Shown here in pieces: positions 11,503-23,175 of a DNA stretch of 64,000 nt (position 1 is its first letter; the number at the start of each line of letters is the position of its first letter). This DNA is from Diaporthe sp. PMI_573. Lineage: Eukaryota > Ascomycota > Sordariomycetes > Diaporthales > Diaporthaceae. The translations under genes were made by a program, and so were the position numbers. The notes under the pieces are model-generated. The model was given only the letters and a program-made list of their open reading frames with translations, was not told where the DNA came from and made no database searches. Location: the NCBI GenBank assembly GCA_021399435.1, contig JAJTUP010000006.1:1426001-1490000 (forward strand), read 5' to 3'.

Positions 11503-12583
11503 GTTGATGGTGCAACTCAGGGTCTTGGTCTGGGAATCTGGAAAAGCTTTAGCTCCTGGTCGAATTGATGTTCAGATGGCAAAAGGATGTTGGGATTTGA
11601 CGTCCACACACATTACAGAACGAGGATGATTTGAGCGGGGTGCTATTTGACTGCTCCCTGGAGCTCACGATGAGTCTGAGAGGTGAAAGCTGAGTCGAAA
11701 TTATTACGACTTGGCAGCTGGTCACGATAATTCCCACGGCGCGGATTGGTGGAGGAGTTGATAATATGCCAGGATATCAACAATGGGTGTTGCTGGAGCT
11801 AGCTCGACCGTGTGCTGCATGGCGGGGAGGGGAGCACACAAGTACGGGAACGATGTCACGCGTGGTAGAGTCACACTCTGCGATAGTGCTGCAACGCTTC
11901 TTCTGTTCCGCGTGAGCACAGTCTACAGAAGACTATGAATCATTCCTTGCTTTGCGCAATTGCTGGTTCATCCATGGGATGTGCGCTGGTGCTCAAATGC
12001 GTAACTTGTCACTGTCCGTGTTTATTCTGATCGTGTCAATAGAACGGCTTCTGGAGACTCCACGTCTTCTACTGTTATTACTTGTGGCTAAGTCCGTTCG
12101 TGGTCAGCTGGGTGTCCCGATTCCCGGGCTCGCCGGGGTCTCCAAGTCCCCTGACTGGTGGGGGGGGACCAAGGCCGCCCCTGGCAGCCCTGGCCGGCTA
12201 ATGGGAAGTAGCCCCGTCTGGCCGCCCCTTGGCCCTTGCGTCACCGTCAGGCTTGCCGATCCCGCCAGCTGCTGGACTATGGACCAAGTGCCCGCCTGAC
12301 AGTCCTCCAACTCCAACAGTCTCTACTTACATCAACAACAACAACCGCAACATCGTCACCACCTCCTTGTTCCTGAGAATTTACATATCCCTTCGACTGC
12401 ATATTTGTCGCGGAGAGCTTTCACTTGTATTCGCTCATTACTTCTTTCCTTCGGTACAACTCACGGGGCACCCGACCAAGGTCGGCCCCGCTTAACTTGC
12501 ACCTCTGGAATAAGGGAATCCCCCGAACGCCATCCTTACTTGAACCCCGAGCATAGCACGCATTTGGCTGCGAGAACATCACC
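11503..12583. other. Divergent intergenic region, ARG3 / DUF3712 gene
   Basis: About 1.1 kb between divergent start codons. The ARG3 side holds TGAGTC at 11671 and 11691 and a CRE-like TGACGTC at 11597. A G8 run lies near 12161. No credible gene was found. Confidence 0.55.
11671..11696. promoter_or_regulatory. Paired TGAGTC motifs upstream of ARG3
   Basis: TGAGTC occurs at 11671-11676 and again at 11691-11696, 20 bases apart. Each matches six of seven positions of the Gcn4/CPC1 consensus TGASTCA. Spacing of two helical turns would put both on one face; function is inferred. Confidence 0.4.
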
Positions 12584-15409
12584 ATGTCTGATGCCGAATC
12601 ATCACCGCTGCTGTCAGCGGACGAAAATGCGCCGCAACAGGAAGTCGACGCAGGGACCGAATCAACGCCGCTGCTCTCGGACTCGATCGACTCCGGCCGC
12701 TACGATGGAGCCGAACAAGAGCAACAACGGGGCGACGACGGCGCGTCTGTCAGATCGTACCGCAGCGACGGTTCTACGGCGAAGCCAGCGCGACGGAGAT
12801 GGGCCTCGATAATTGCGATGATCATCTTGGGTTTGCTCACTATCAGCATCATGTTTGGCGCTTTCTTTGTGCCCAAGGCTGTCGAGGAATACGCCAAGGA
12901 GGCTGCTGTGCTTGAGCCTACAAACCTTTCGCTCGAATCCATCACTGCAAATGGCGTGCGCGCGCGCATCCAAGCAAACTTCAAGCTGGACGGGTCGAGA
13001 GTCGAGAATGAGCACGTCAGGAGGGTGGGACGTGTCGCAACATGGTTCGTCCGCGGACTGGGAACCGACGCCACTCAAGTACATGTCTTCCTCCCAGAGT
13101 ACGATAATGTTCGCCTTGGTAGTGCTGCAATACCGCCTCTCAACCTGAAAATCAACGGCGACAACACGGCCATCGATTTCGTCGCCGAGCTCATGCCTGG
13201 GGAAGCCGACGGCATACGTACTATCGCGAACGAGTGGTTGGAAGGCAGGCTAGGGAGGCTGCGGGTGCAAGGAAAGGCCGACATTACACTCAAGACGGGC
13301 ATCATCCCCCTCGGAACGCACGCCGTGTCTGAAGCCCTAACTATTGAAGGTCAATCTCTCTACCAGTCCTTCGCGTCTCTGTATTTTGGAGAAAAAACTC
13401 TCTTCTGAATTCCAAACTGCTTTGTTGTTATATCGACCGGTTCCCTTGCTGCTTGTGAATTACTAGCTGATGAATTGTACAGGGAGCGACGTGCCAAGCA
13501 TTCCGGAGTACAATATTACCAAGGTGTTGTTCCGAGACATTGACAATCACACTGTGGCTGCTGATGTGTCTATTGATGCGATGAACAAGTACCCAATCGA
13601 GGTGGTCGTCCCGCCACTTGGATTCGAAATTCTCGTGCCCAACTGCGGGATCAACGACCCATATATCCTCGTCGCTGACGCCCTGACGGACCCTGTCGGC
13701 ATACGACCTCACGAACTGGTCATTGCCAGCGTGCATGGGGTGATTAGGCACCTTCCAGACGCATTGACGCGGTTATGTCCCAACTCTGAATCGTCGCCCT
13801 TGGATCGATTCCTGAAGGAATATCTCGGCGGAAAGGCCGCCACCGTCTTTGTGAGGGGAAAGCAACGGCCCTCGCTTGGTACCCCTCAGTGGGTGGATGA
13901 GATCTTGTCTCAGGTCACTGTGCCAGTACCTTTCCCCGGTCGCACCTTTGATAATCTCATCCGCAACTTCTCCTTAACCGACGCCCATTTCAGCCTCCCT
14001 GATCCATTGGCTGATCCAGACGACACTGCGTCCAATCCCACAGTGTCAGGCACTATCAATGTTATTGCTGGGCTTCCCAAGGACATGAACTTCGCTATCA
14101 ACGTCACCAAAGTTCGCGCATCCGCCGATGTCTTCTACAAGAGCAGAAAGCTGGGTGTTCTGGACGTGCACCAGTGGCGAGATGCAAACTCGAGCAAGAT
14201 CCAGGACGATCCCGAAGATCCCGAGCTGCAGATTACGTCTCGCATTGATGATGCGCCTCTGAACGTGACAGATAGCGATGTTCTCACCGACGTGATTCAG
14301 ACACTGCTTTTCCAGGGAAAGTCGGTTCGTTTGGATGTCAAGGCTCTTGTTGATGTCAAAGTCCAAACAGTCCTCGGTCAGCTGGTTTTGAAGGATGTCC
14401 CCGCTGAGGGCAAGATTCCAGTAAAACGTCCGTCTTCTTCTCGGTGGTAGTGTTAGTATCCTTGAAACCGTCCGGTCTGTCAGGGCTGAGCTTTCCTGCC
14501 TGGATCCTGTTTACCAGAGCAATTTCTGACTCTCACACAGCTATCATGACGAAGAAGCCGGGCGGATCAAAAGAAGATTTGCTTCGCAGCATCAATCCCA
14601 GGGTCGGAAATATTATGATTATGAACACATCACCGGGTGCAATAGAGTTGCGAGCGCTTGTCAACATAACCAACCCCTCACCTTATTCCGCGCACATTCC
14701 CTATGTTAATGCTCACATTCTCTGCAACGAATCCGTCATCGGCGAAGTCATCGCGGAAGATCTCGATATATCAAGGGGTAACAACACGAACCTCATTGTC
14801 ACGGCAAAGTGGAACCCGTCGCTAGGCGGCGAAAAAGCCAAGGTCATCGCGAGAGATTTATTGTCACAATACCTCTCTGGCCGGAATACGTCGCTCACCG
14901 TACGAGCGCACCGCAACAGCATCCCGTCGCAGCCTGCCCTTGGCGAGGCTTTATCACACCTAAACCTCACTCTGCCGACCCCACACCTCCAATTGCCCGG
15001 CGGCGACGACGGGGACGCCGGCGACGGCGGCGGCAGGGCAGGCCACTTTATTCGAGGCGCGACGTTCCACGTTGTCTCCTCCGCGGCGACCTTCACTCTC
15101 GCCAGCCCACTACAGTACAATACCGTGTACATCGAGCATATCAACGCCACCGCGTTCTACAACCATACCGAACCCGTTGGCAAGATCATCTACGACTTGC
15201 CCATCGCTGCGCCACCTGGTGTGTCGCAGACTCCACGGCTGCCGGTGGACTGGAGTATCGGCAACGGTGACACGTATGACAAGATCAGAAATGCTCTTGG
15301 CGGGGGCTTGAAGCTGGACGCTAAGGCCGTTGTCGGACTGAGGATCGCAAACTGGAGGGAAACGGTCTGGTATGAGGGACGGGGGATTGGCGCGCGTGTC
15401 AGGCTTTGA
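12584..15409 (+). CDS. DUF3712/LEA-like single-pass membrane protein, possibly Tag1-related
   Basis: Large fungal membrane protein with repeated LEA-14/DUF3712-like beta-rich modules. Exons 12584-13349, 13483-14427 and 14541-15409 give 859 residues; the second donor (GTCCGT at 14428) is chosen because it is the one that keeps frame, and is the weakest call. Residues 1-72 are cytosolic-looking and end in ARRRW; one hydrophobic helix spans about 74-96; the rest has many N-glycosylation sequons, implying type II topology with a lumenal C-terminus. Two acidic dileucine motifs, ESSPLL (5-10) and ESTPLL (26-31), fit AP-3 sorting to the vacuole. The layout resembles yeast vacuolar Tag1 (YLR173W), implicated in ending autophagy, but that orthology is my inference. 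Annotations of this family as rRNA processing factors are not supported by this architecture. Confidence 0.75.
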
Positions 15410-17103
15410 TCGGCCCACACGATCCTTTTTCTTCATTCTTTCTTGGGTCTGATTCATATATATATATATATATATATATATTGGTGGCTGCCTTCTTGAA
15501 TTGGGAATGGGCAGTGGGGAAACAACCACCGGAAAGCCCTGGCGTTGAAGCTGGCGTTCCCGAGGGCCCCTCAGAACATGTTTTCTGTCAATAGAATACC
15601 TGCATCACCTAGCATAAAGTCGTTGACCTCACATCAGCTCATTTCTTGTGCTCTCATTCGTGTGTTGCTACTCTGTGGTGAGAATTGACTGCCCCGCCCG
15701 ATAAATAGATTACTCTGTGTACCGAGCTACTCTGCCCCATGTAGAAACACCACTTACCTCCAAAACAATCTTCCGTCCCTGTGAGCACAATCGTCGGGGC
15801 CTTCACCTCGGCGAAGACGCATTCAGATAGATACTGAGCGACTTGGTCAGGGGCATGAAAGCATACCAGGTCTGGTCAGTATATTTCAATCACCCGTCAG
15901 ACCCGGTCTCTGGTGGTTGCATCACAGGGATGGTCCGCCACGGACACATGGGGTGCGGGAGTGTTATTTATTGTCAGCCCTACACTGCGGTAGATCGTCC
16001 GTCAGATCTGCGGGGTGCATTAGCCCTGATCGCCTGATTGCTAAGTCGCATGTCAGGGGTAGGACGTTGGTACGACCTGGGGTGGACTCAAGCGGGAGAG
16101 AGAGCACAGGTGTGAGAATCCGCATGCTTGTTCAACTCATCCTGCGCATCGTTGTTCTCAGTTGTGTATCCAGATTATGACGGGAGCCCTGGTGGTGATG
16201 CCACATGGTGATCTAGAGATCCACACTGCCTTTGAGTAGACTGCTGCTACAGAAGGAGCATTTTCGTATTTGAATGCCAGTAGCATGTGGACAGACATGT
16301 GAACGATGCCTGGGAATGTGACATATCTTACAGGGTCGGCCGTATTCAAACCCAAGTGATGAATGTCAATACTCCTCCACACTCGCCGACAGGCACACTC
16401 GTGGGCCACCGGAGGCGAGCACACATGTATGGTCTTTGATATCGAACGACAGGAGACAAGACCAGTTCACCGTATGTCTCAGAGTGCGTTGGCTTGCTGG
16501 CTCACAAGGGCCTTCCAGACAACAGGTACTGAGGCGGCCTGCTGGACGGAACACCGCAGCTCAACTGCCGGCAGCCCTTGTGTCACAGAGACAAGTTGTA
16601 AGGTACTGCAAGGGGATTCACTGCGAAACAACACGACACGGCTACTGACGTCAAATGTAGCCAAAGGTCGAGGTTTTGAGAGAGGCACAAGCAAAGCAAA
16701 CAAACAAACATTTTGGGGAACAAACACTTGTAGTACCATCTCCTACCTTGCCCAAACTGTACCTTCGCACCTTACCTTGCCTCACGCGCAAGTCTGTTGT
16801 TTTTCTTTCGAAGACACCCAACTTTTCTGAAAGATTCCCAATGTTTGCCAGTTACTGCTTTCTCGATTCCAAGGTCGAGTTTCCCACTGCAGCAAGAGCT
16901 GCCTGCGTCCAGCTCGCTTCGAGTCGCATACCACTCGACTTGCGAACTTGCTAGTTAACGAGGAAGGAGCAACCCCCTCCCACTGCCCACTGCCCACCAC
17001 AGCCACAACCACCACCTCTCACATCCCCACCTTCCCAATCGACGATACGTGCACATCCAGCAAGTCAGGGAAGTCGCGTCCGACCAGAGACACCCCAATA
17101 ACA
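15410..17103. other. Intergenic region between the DUF3712 and DUF726 genes
   Basis: About 1.7 kb in tandem orientation. It holds an AT microsatellite (15456-15481) and no reading frame with recognisable features. The last 300 bases are rich in CCAC and CAAC, as often seen in fungal 5' leaders. Confidence 0.55.
15456..15481. repeat. (AT)13 microsatellite
   Basis: Uninterrupted AT dinucleotide tract about 50 bases after the stop codon of the DUF3712 gene, probably in its 3' untranslated region. Confidence 0.9.
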
Positions 17104-19913
17104 ATGAATCCTCCCCGAGGTCCGGCCAAGATGGAGACCTCACTTCCTTCCAGCTCCAAGGCGACGAAGAAGGGTGGATGCCAGCCAGCCGATCCACCCT
17201 CTAACGACGCTGGTTATGAGCCTGACGCAGACGACTCGCCCAATGAAGACACCGAAGTGGAAATCATAACCAACGACTCCGACATGCCTTCCAACCGCCA
17301 GCGCCCGCCGCCCAGGCGAGAGGCCGACATGAGCTCCATCATCAACGCCGCCCAGAGGGCCGAGCTCAGCACCCTGGCCGAGGCCATCATGGAGAAGATC
17401 AGCGTCCAAGTCCAGAAGCCTTTCTCTTTCCTTGATCATCCCCTCGCCCAGAAGAACCGTGTTCAGGTCTGGAACTATGGACCCTGCATGGAGGCTGCCC
17501 TGGCTTCTGTCGATCCTACTGCTGAGTCTCCAGCCATCGGCGTTGTGGTTTGTGGATATTGCAAGCCTGGCAAGTCAAGCCAGGAACAAGACGATGCCGG
17601 AGTCACCTCAGATCCAGGTGAGACCGAAGCCACTCCAGACCCTGACCTAGCCCAAGGCCAAGACGCAGGCAATACCGATGGTGGTGCTGATGATGATGGC
17701 AAAGTCCCTTCCATTATCATCCCCGAAATTGGTGCCAACAGCGTCGACGCCGCGGTGCCGTCTATGTCTGAGCTGCAGAAGGATGTCAGCTCCTATTTTG
17801 GCAAGTGGAAGGCCGCTTTCCAGAAGCGATTCAATGACTTCCTCGTGCCCAAGTTCCTCAACTCCAATACCGGACCGCCCGGGCAGGGCCAGGGCATTCC
17901 CCGTGGAGGTGCAGCTGGGGCTGGTTCTTCGGGTAGAGCCCAGCAGCCACAACAAGGTAAGCTGGTATCCCCGGTGTGAAGATGCCCAGGCCTTGGTAAT
18001 TCCCCTGCCTCTGTGGTCCTAATCGTGATCTCCATGTGCGGAAAGCAGACAGTGGCTGGGGATTTAATCCGGTGCAGCGGACGACAAGATACTAACGCTT
18101 CGCAGCGATCAGAGGCATTGCTTATCAGGCCGACCTGAATCTGATACGACGTTTCCCGCCAGCCCAGACGTCCCTGACCACTCTTCCCGTCGACAAGAGG
18201 CGTCTGCTGCTCCACTCCATCATGCTCATGCTGCTGTCCACGGAGCACTACATCGCATACGCGCGCATATTCATGATGTATCTCGCATCCTCGCTACACA
18301 TTCCAATGTACATCCTCGTTGAGGACGAGAACCGAATCGCCCGAAGTCTTGGCAAGATATACAAGACGCTCTGCGAGGAGTCTGAGAAGTGTGAGGCCGA
18401 AGAACAAAAGAAGCTTGAGGGGCTCAAGAAGGCGAACGAGTGCAAGAAGCCGGACCCTGTCGAGAATAACGACACCACAGATGCTGAGGACGCAAAGGTG
18501 GTCCAGGCGACCAAGCAGGTCCAGGGAACCAAGCCTGTCAAGGACAACAAGCCTTCCAAGAAGTATCGTCCCGTCGCGAACCCAGCCCAGGCCGGAACCG
18601 CCCTTCTTGCTGCTGGGCTCGGCATGGTACCCGCTGGACAAGGCCTCCCAGCAGTCAGCCTTCCGCCTGTCACGGTGGCTAATCTACTCGGTTCTTTGAG
18701 TGATAATGAGAGCGCGCTTGCCACGTTTTTCGGAGTTAACCCCAACCGACCGTCCACCAAGTCCATCGACAGCTTCGCTCTCATACTCCAAGATATTGGT
18801 TTCATCCCGCTGCACGGCCCCAAGGACCCTGGCTTTCAAAACCAGAAAGACCTTGCCCCCGAGGACAGGCGAATGCGTCTCGTTCTATGCGTCAACGGCC
18901 TGCTCACAACCAAAGACGAAGTTTGCAGTCCTTGGAAGCGCCTCGGATCTCAGAATGAGGTTTATGCTGTTCGCTGGGAGATCGAATCTCTTGAGAAGAT
19001 TGGCAGCGCCTTTGAAACTTTGCTCAAGAGTAAGGCCTGGGCTGAGTGCCAAAAGGACCTCAAACGTACACCTAGTAAGCTCAAGGCTCTTCCCTTGGAG
19101 GTCATCGTATGCAGGCTAACCAATCAAGTCCTGACCAAAATGCTCCTTTACGACTGGCCGGACTCCCTCCTGCGATCAAGCAAGGTCGTCGACAATGCCT
19201 GGATCATGGGCATGACACGCAGCACCAAGCTCTCCTCTTGTTTGTCTGACTTGATTACAGGACATCTCCACGGTGAGCGAGGACTTAGTCTCATCGGATA
19301 TGGTGTTGGCGCTCGCGCGATCTACCTGACCCTGACATACTTGGCGGAGAGAAAGCTATACGGCCTGGTCGACTCGGTCGTCCTGATGGGCGCCCCAATT
19401 CCCGGCGATACTGGCACTTGGACCGCCCTGAAGAGCGTCGTGACAGGCCGCTTTGTCAACGTCTTTGCTAAGAATGACTACATGCTTGCATTCGCATCGA
19501 GAAGTGGACCCAGCTACTTCGGTATGGCCGGTCTGGGCTGCATCGAGGGCGTGGGAGGCGTTGAGAATCACGATGTGTCCGATATCCTGGATGCTCATGT
19601 GCAGTACCCAACCCTCATCGGCGACATACTACACCGAATAGGCTGGGATGAGCTTGAGTTGAGAGCTCCTCCTCCACCAAAGCCAGCCGGACAGTCCCCC
19701 ACTCCTGCGCTGAAAGCGCCTCTTACTTCGGGCAACCGGTCCGGCCAGGTCCAGCACACTCCGGGCCAGGGACGCGGACGCGGACGCGGAAATACACCCG
19801 CACTTTCTGAGAACAAGGAGAACGCCCAACCACAAGGCCGTGGTGGCAAGCATGGCCGCAATCACGGCGATAGACGCTTCGCTGGTCAGCTGGGAAAGAC
19901 GAGCCTTAAGTAG
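17104..19913 (+). CDS. DUF726 (TMCO4/Mil1-like) alpha/beta-hydrolase-fold protein, nucleophile lost
   Basis: Member of the DUF726 family (animal TMCO4; yeast Mil1/YFL034W, an AP-1 partner). Exons 17104-17956 and 18106-19913 give 886 residues; a clear ACTAAC branch site precedes the acceptor. ATG 17104 is chosen because upstream in-frame starts are only TTG. Order: disordered acidic N-terminus (1 to about 75); helical region; a membrane-associating stretch (LLLHSIMLMLL...YIAYARIFMMYLASSLHIPMY split over about 310-350); a Lys/Glu-rich coil; a second hydrophobic region; and the hydrolase fold from about 545 (MRLVLCVNGLL). The nucleophile elbow reads GYGVGARA (G684), where relatives carry GYSLGAR. 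The Asp (KNDYML) and His (DAHVQY) positions appear retained. The tail has RGRGRGRG, a KEN box (near 855) and basic residues. Catalysis is unlikely; a scaffold role is my inference. Confidence 0.85.
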
Positions 19914-20697
19914 GATCGGCATCGCAAATATCCTGGCCGAGATGAATGGAGGCCGAATTTCGAGAGCGGTCATGAACAAAGCCGTGGCCACGGGAATGGC
20001 CACGTATATAATCGGCCCAGCCGCGGCGCATATGGCACTACGTCTCGAGTCGGAAATGGGCAGTACTCCAGGGTGCCACCGCCACCACATGACAGGCATC
20101 ACGACTCGACGGCTGCAGCGAGGAGGCGACTTCATCACGTATGATGTTTATTCCTAAGTCTGTATGTCAACTAAAAAAGGCCGAGGACGGTAGCATCATG
20201 GACCGATCTTGCACCCTCACTCACCCTGACATTCCATATTAGGGCACCAAACCGCATAGCATATCCAGCATCGGCAGAGAGTTGAAGTACAGGAGTCGGT
20301 CAGGTTTCGAAACGGGATTAAAGTTGTTGTAGCATCAGGCAAGGTCTAGCATCGCGAATTTCGGGTTCGCAGGGCTGAAGGTTTCGGCTTCAAAGGAGCT
20401 TTAGTATCGTGAGGTTCAGCTCAAGAGTTTGGTATCGTTTGAAGCCATGAATGGCTACATAGACCAAGGAACTCGAGCAAATAATGCCCTGATGGCAGTT
20501 TCAAAGCCCGTGGAAAGTAGCCCCCGGAAGTAGGTATCAGCAAAAGACTCTCGCAAGCCTGGCTACTTCCTTTCCGTGACTGTGCGAATGCCTTGAAGAC
20601 AGGATCTCGTCGAATGCCGGGCGAGTTGATTGGCGATAGTTTTTCTCAGAAAATATACGAGCACATGTGCTCGATTAGTTGCATTCCCGTTGAACCA
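19914..20697. other. Convergent intergenic spacer, DUF726 / GTA3
   Basis: About 780 bases between two stop codons. No coding frame or structural RNA recognised. Confidence 0.55.
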
Positions 20698-21462
20698 TCA
20701 CTCCTCCTTCTCACCCCCTTTGCCACTAGCAACAACGAAATACCTCTTATCTCTCCTCTCCACGGTGGCAGCTTCAACCAGCCTCTCCTCCTCGGACTGG
20801 CCCCTCTCTTGGGCGTCCTTTGCCCTCCGCGGTCTCCGCCTGTACCCGACTGCAGTCTCCCGGGACAAGGCCTCCCTCAGTGTGTCCAGGGTGACGGTCG
20901 ACTCGGCGACGCCGGCGGAGGTCTCATCCCGGATGCTCCGCAGGGGCTCCACGCCGCGGGTATCGACGGATTGGATGTCGCGCACAAAGTGCAGCTGGGC
21001 CCGCAGGGTCCCGAGCATGCGGTCCTTCTCGGCACCGTTTCTCGGGGGTGGCAGGGCGGACAGGCGCAGGAGGTGGTACAGGGTGGCCGGGGTGACCTCC
21101 TCCGCTGAGGGTGGTGATGAGGGGAGAAGGGACCGGACGGACCAGGTTGGTTTGACGAATATGGAGGCGAGGTCTGGGGATTCTGATGAGTGCTGGTCGG
21201 CTGAGGGTGAGGGTGAGGGTGAGGGATGAGGCTCTTGGGGACTGTTGGCGCTCTGGCCCCTGGACGACTGTGATAATTCGAGGCCAGCCGATGGGGGCTG
21301 TTGGGGTTGTTGGGGTTGTTTCGATGCGCTCGTTGGTTGTTGTGACATGCACCGGCCGCATATCCATGATGTTGTTGATGTTGCAGGAGTGGCCGCCCGG
21401 GTCGGAAGCTGGAGGCCCGAGGCCATGAGCGGCCTCTTGAAGAGAAAGCGACCCAGACCCAT
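20698..21462 (-). CDS. GTA3: Mitochondrial glutamyl-tRNA(Gln) amidotransferase subunit, Gta3/GatC-like
   Basis: Single-exon gene of 254 residues. The GatC-like region (about 105-190) has PTWSVRSLLP, then VTPATLYHLLRLSALP, then QLHFVRDIQSVDTRGVEPL and SIRDET, the pattern of fungal Gta3/GatC proteins. Such subunits tether GatA and GatB so that misacylated Glu-tRNA(Gln) is amidated to Gln-tRNA(Gln) in mitochondria. The first 30 or so residues are basic and hydroxylated (LFKRPLMASGLQLPTRAATP), consistent with mitochondrial import. A Gln/Pro repeat (QQPQQPQQPP) and a (SP)n tract fill residues 50-85; on the plus strand the former is a run of G4-like GGGG tracts. The C-terminal extension (about 200-254) is charged and specific to fungi. 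Divergent from SEC17. Confidence 0.85.
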   Translation of the reverse strand: MGLGRFLFKRPLMASGLQLPTRAATPATSTTSWICGRCMSQQPTSASKQPQQPQQPPSAGLELSQSSRGQSANSPQEPHPSPSPSPSADQHSSESPDLASIFVKPTWSVRSLLPSSPPSAEEVTPATLYHLLRLSALPPPRNGAEKDRMLGTLRAQLHFVRDIQSVDTRGVEPLRSIRDETSAGVAESTVTLDTLREALSRETAVGYRRRPRRAKDAQERGQSEEERLVEAATVERRDKRYFVVASGKGGEKEE

Positions 21463-22086
21463 TGCTAAGGGATTTTCAGGTCACTTCTTGGGGGTTGTAA
21501 ACCGTCTTTTTCGAATAGTATGAGCGATTGTCTGTCGAGATCAATTCCAACTTGTCCTCATTTGAGTCTGTTGAGATGTGCTTTGTCTCCACACGGCTGA
21601 AGCCTTGACGTACTCCGTAGAGATGTCGAGCGTGCTGCACGCAGTAGTTTGCAGTGGGTGAGGTTGAACGAGCTGATGTGGTGCGATTGGCCGAGGGCTT
21701 TGCTAGGGTACCTAGTGCCGCGCGCGGGAAATAAGGGACGTACCCGTGTCATGGAACGGGTGCACCACAGCCAAGAGAGGAGGTACAGCTACTTCAGGAG
21801 GCGGAGCACCCATCTGATGCGCTGCGGCCGTGGTGCGGCGTCATACCTTAGCTTCACAGCCAGCCAACAACAACCCACTCTGTCCCCGAGATAGAACTTG
21901 TAACAGAAGCCAAACCGTCACCTGTGTGCTTCTCTTGGACGACGTCCCTGCATCCTCTTCAAGACGGCCACTCCCATACGAATTCCGAGCTCAAGTTCCC
22001 GATACTGAACCCGCAGCGACTTCTGATTCCGACCAGTCCCACACCACCCCTCATCTCGACGGCAGACCTCTGAACACTCTGCGACA
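21463..22086. other. Divergent promoter region, GTA3 / SEC17
   Basis: About 620 bases between divergent start codons, holding both promoters. It contains a partial CTAGGTAC-type motif near 21705. No gene seen. Confidence 0.55.
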
Positions 22087-23175
22087 ATGGCGCAGGATCC
22101 TCGTGCGTTGCTGCAAAAGGTGAGCTGTCCTTTTTCGCAATAACTCTAAGACGCGCGCCCCGTCCTAATTATCATCTGTAAAGGCAGACAAGCTACTCTC
22201 CAGCGCGTCTGGAGGCTTCGGCTTCTTTGGCAACAAGGAGGGCAAGTATCAGGATGCCGCCGACCTCTATATCCAAGCTGCCAACGCATATAGGATGCAA
22301 AAAAACAGTGAGCCCTACTTCCCGGATGCTCCTATTGGTATTTCGATCACTGTGGGCGGGGCCTAACTGTCAACAAGACCGAGAAGCAGGGCAAGCATTT
22401 GAGAAGGCTGCACAAGTCCAGCTTAACAACCTGAAGGACCCAGACGATGCCGCCAACACCTATGTCGATGCATTCAAGGTCTACCGCCAGGAAAACCCCG
22501 AGGACGCCGCGCGGTGTCTAGACTTCTCCATCAACCAGTACTGTACCAAGGGAAACTTCCGGAGAGCAGCGTCGCACAAGGAGAACCTGGGCGACCTGTT
22601 CGAGAACCAGTTGGGCGATATGAAGCGTGCTCTCGAGGCGTATGAGGCCGCTGCTGGGTGGTACGAGGGCGATGGAGCTGCTGCGTACGTCCTCGCTCCC
22701 CTGACAGACGCGTTTCGAGGTATATACTAACTGACAGCCTATCCGCAGTCTTGCAAACAAGCTCTACCTGAAGGTCGCCGACCTCGCCGCCCTCGACGGC
22801 GACTATCAGAAGGCGATTGAGAACTACGAGAAGGTGGCGGCGCAGTCCATCAACAATAACCTGATGCGCTACAGTGTCAAGGAGTACTTCCTCAAGGCGG
22901 GCATCTGCCACCTCGCCACCGGCGACCTGATCGGCACCAACCGGGCGCTCGAGAAGTACCGCGACATGGACCCCAGCTTCGGGACGCAGCGCGAGCACCA
23001 GCTGCTGCTGGACGTGATCGGGACCGTCGAGAACGGCGACTCGGAGGGTTTCGCCGACAAGCTCTACGCCTACGACCAGATGAGCAAGCTCGATAAGTGG
23101 AAGACTGCCTTACTGCTCAGGGTGAAGGGCAATATCGTGCAAGGCGCCGAAGGCGAAGAGGACGAATTCTCCTAG
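22087..23175 (+). CDS. SEC17: Alpha-SNAP (Sec17), SNARE-disassembly adaptor
   Basis: Binds assembled cis-SNARE bundles and recruits and stimulates the NSF/Sec18 ATPase, so SNAREs such as Vti1 (also in this window) can be reused. Four exons, 22087-22119, 22184-22307, 22378-22684 and 22749-23175, encode 296 residues, close to yeast Sec17 (292). Exon 1 has only 11 codons. Characteristic stretches include KADKLLSSASGGFGFFG near the N-terminus, TPR-like helices throughout (AANAYRMQKN, NYEKVAAQS, YFLKAGICHLA), DPSFGTQREHQLL, and the C-terminal LDKWKTALLLRVKGNI that contacts NSF. The hydrophobic FGFF loop is the membrane-interacting element of the family. The two downstream junctions split codons and were checked for frame. 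Confidence 0.95.

Noticed and set aside
20221..20420. Possible tRNA (TTCGAA and GGGTTCGC-like boxes)
   Set aside because: No acceptor stem, D-arm or anticodon arm could be folded around these boxes.
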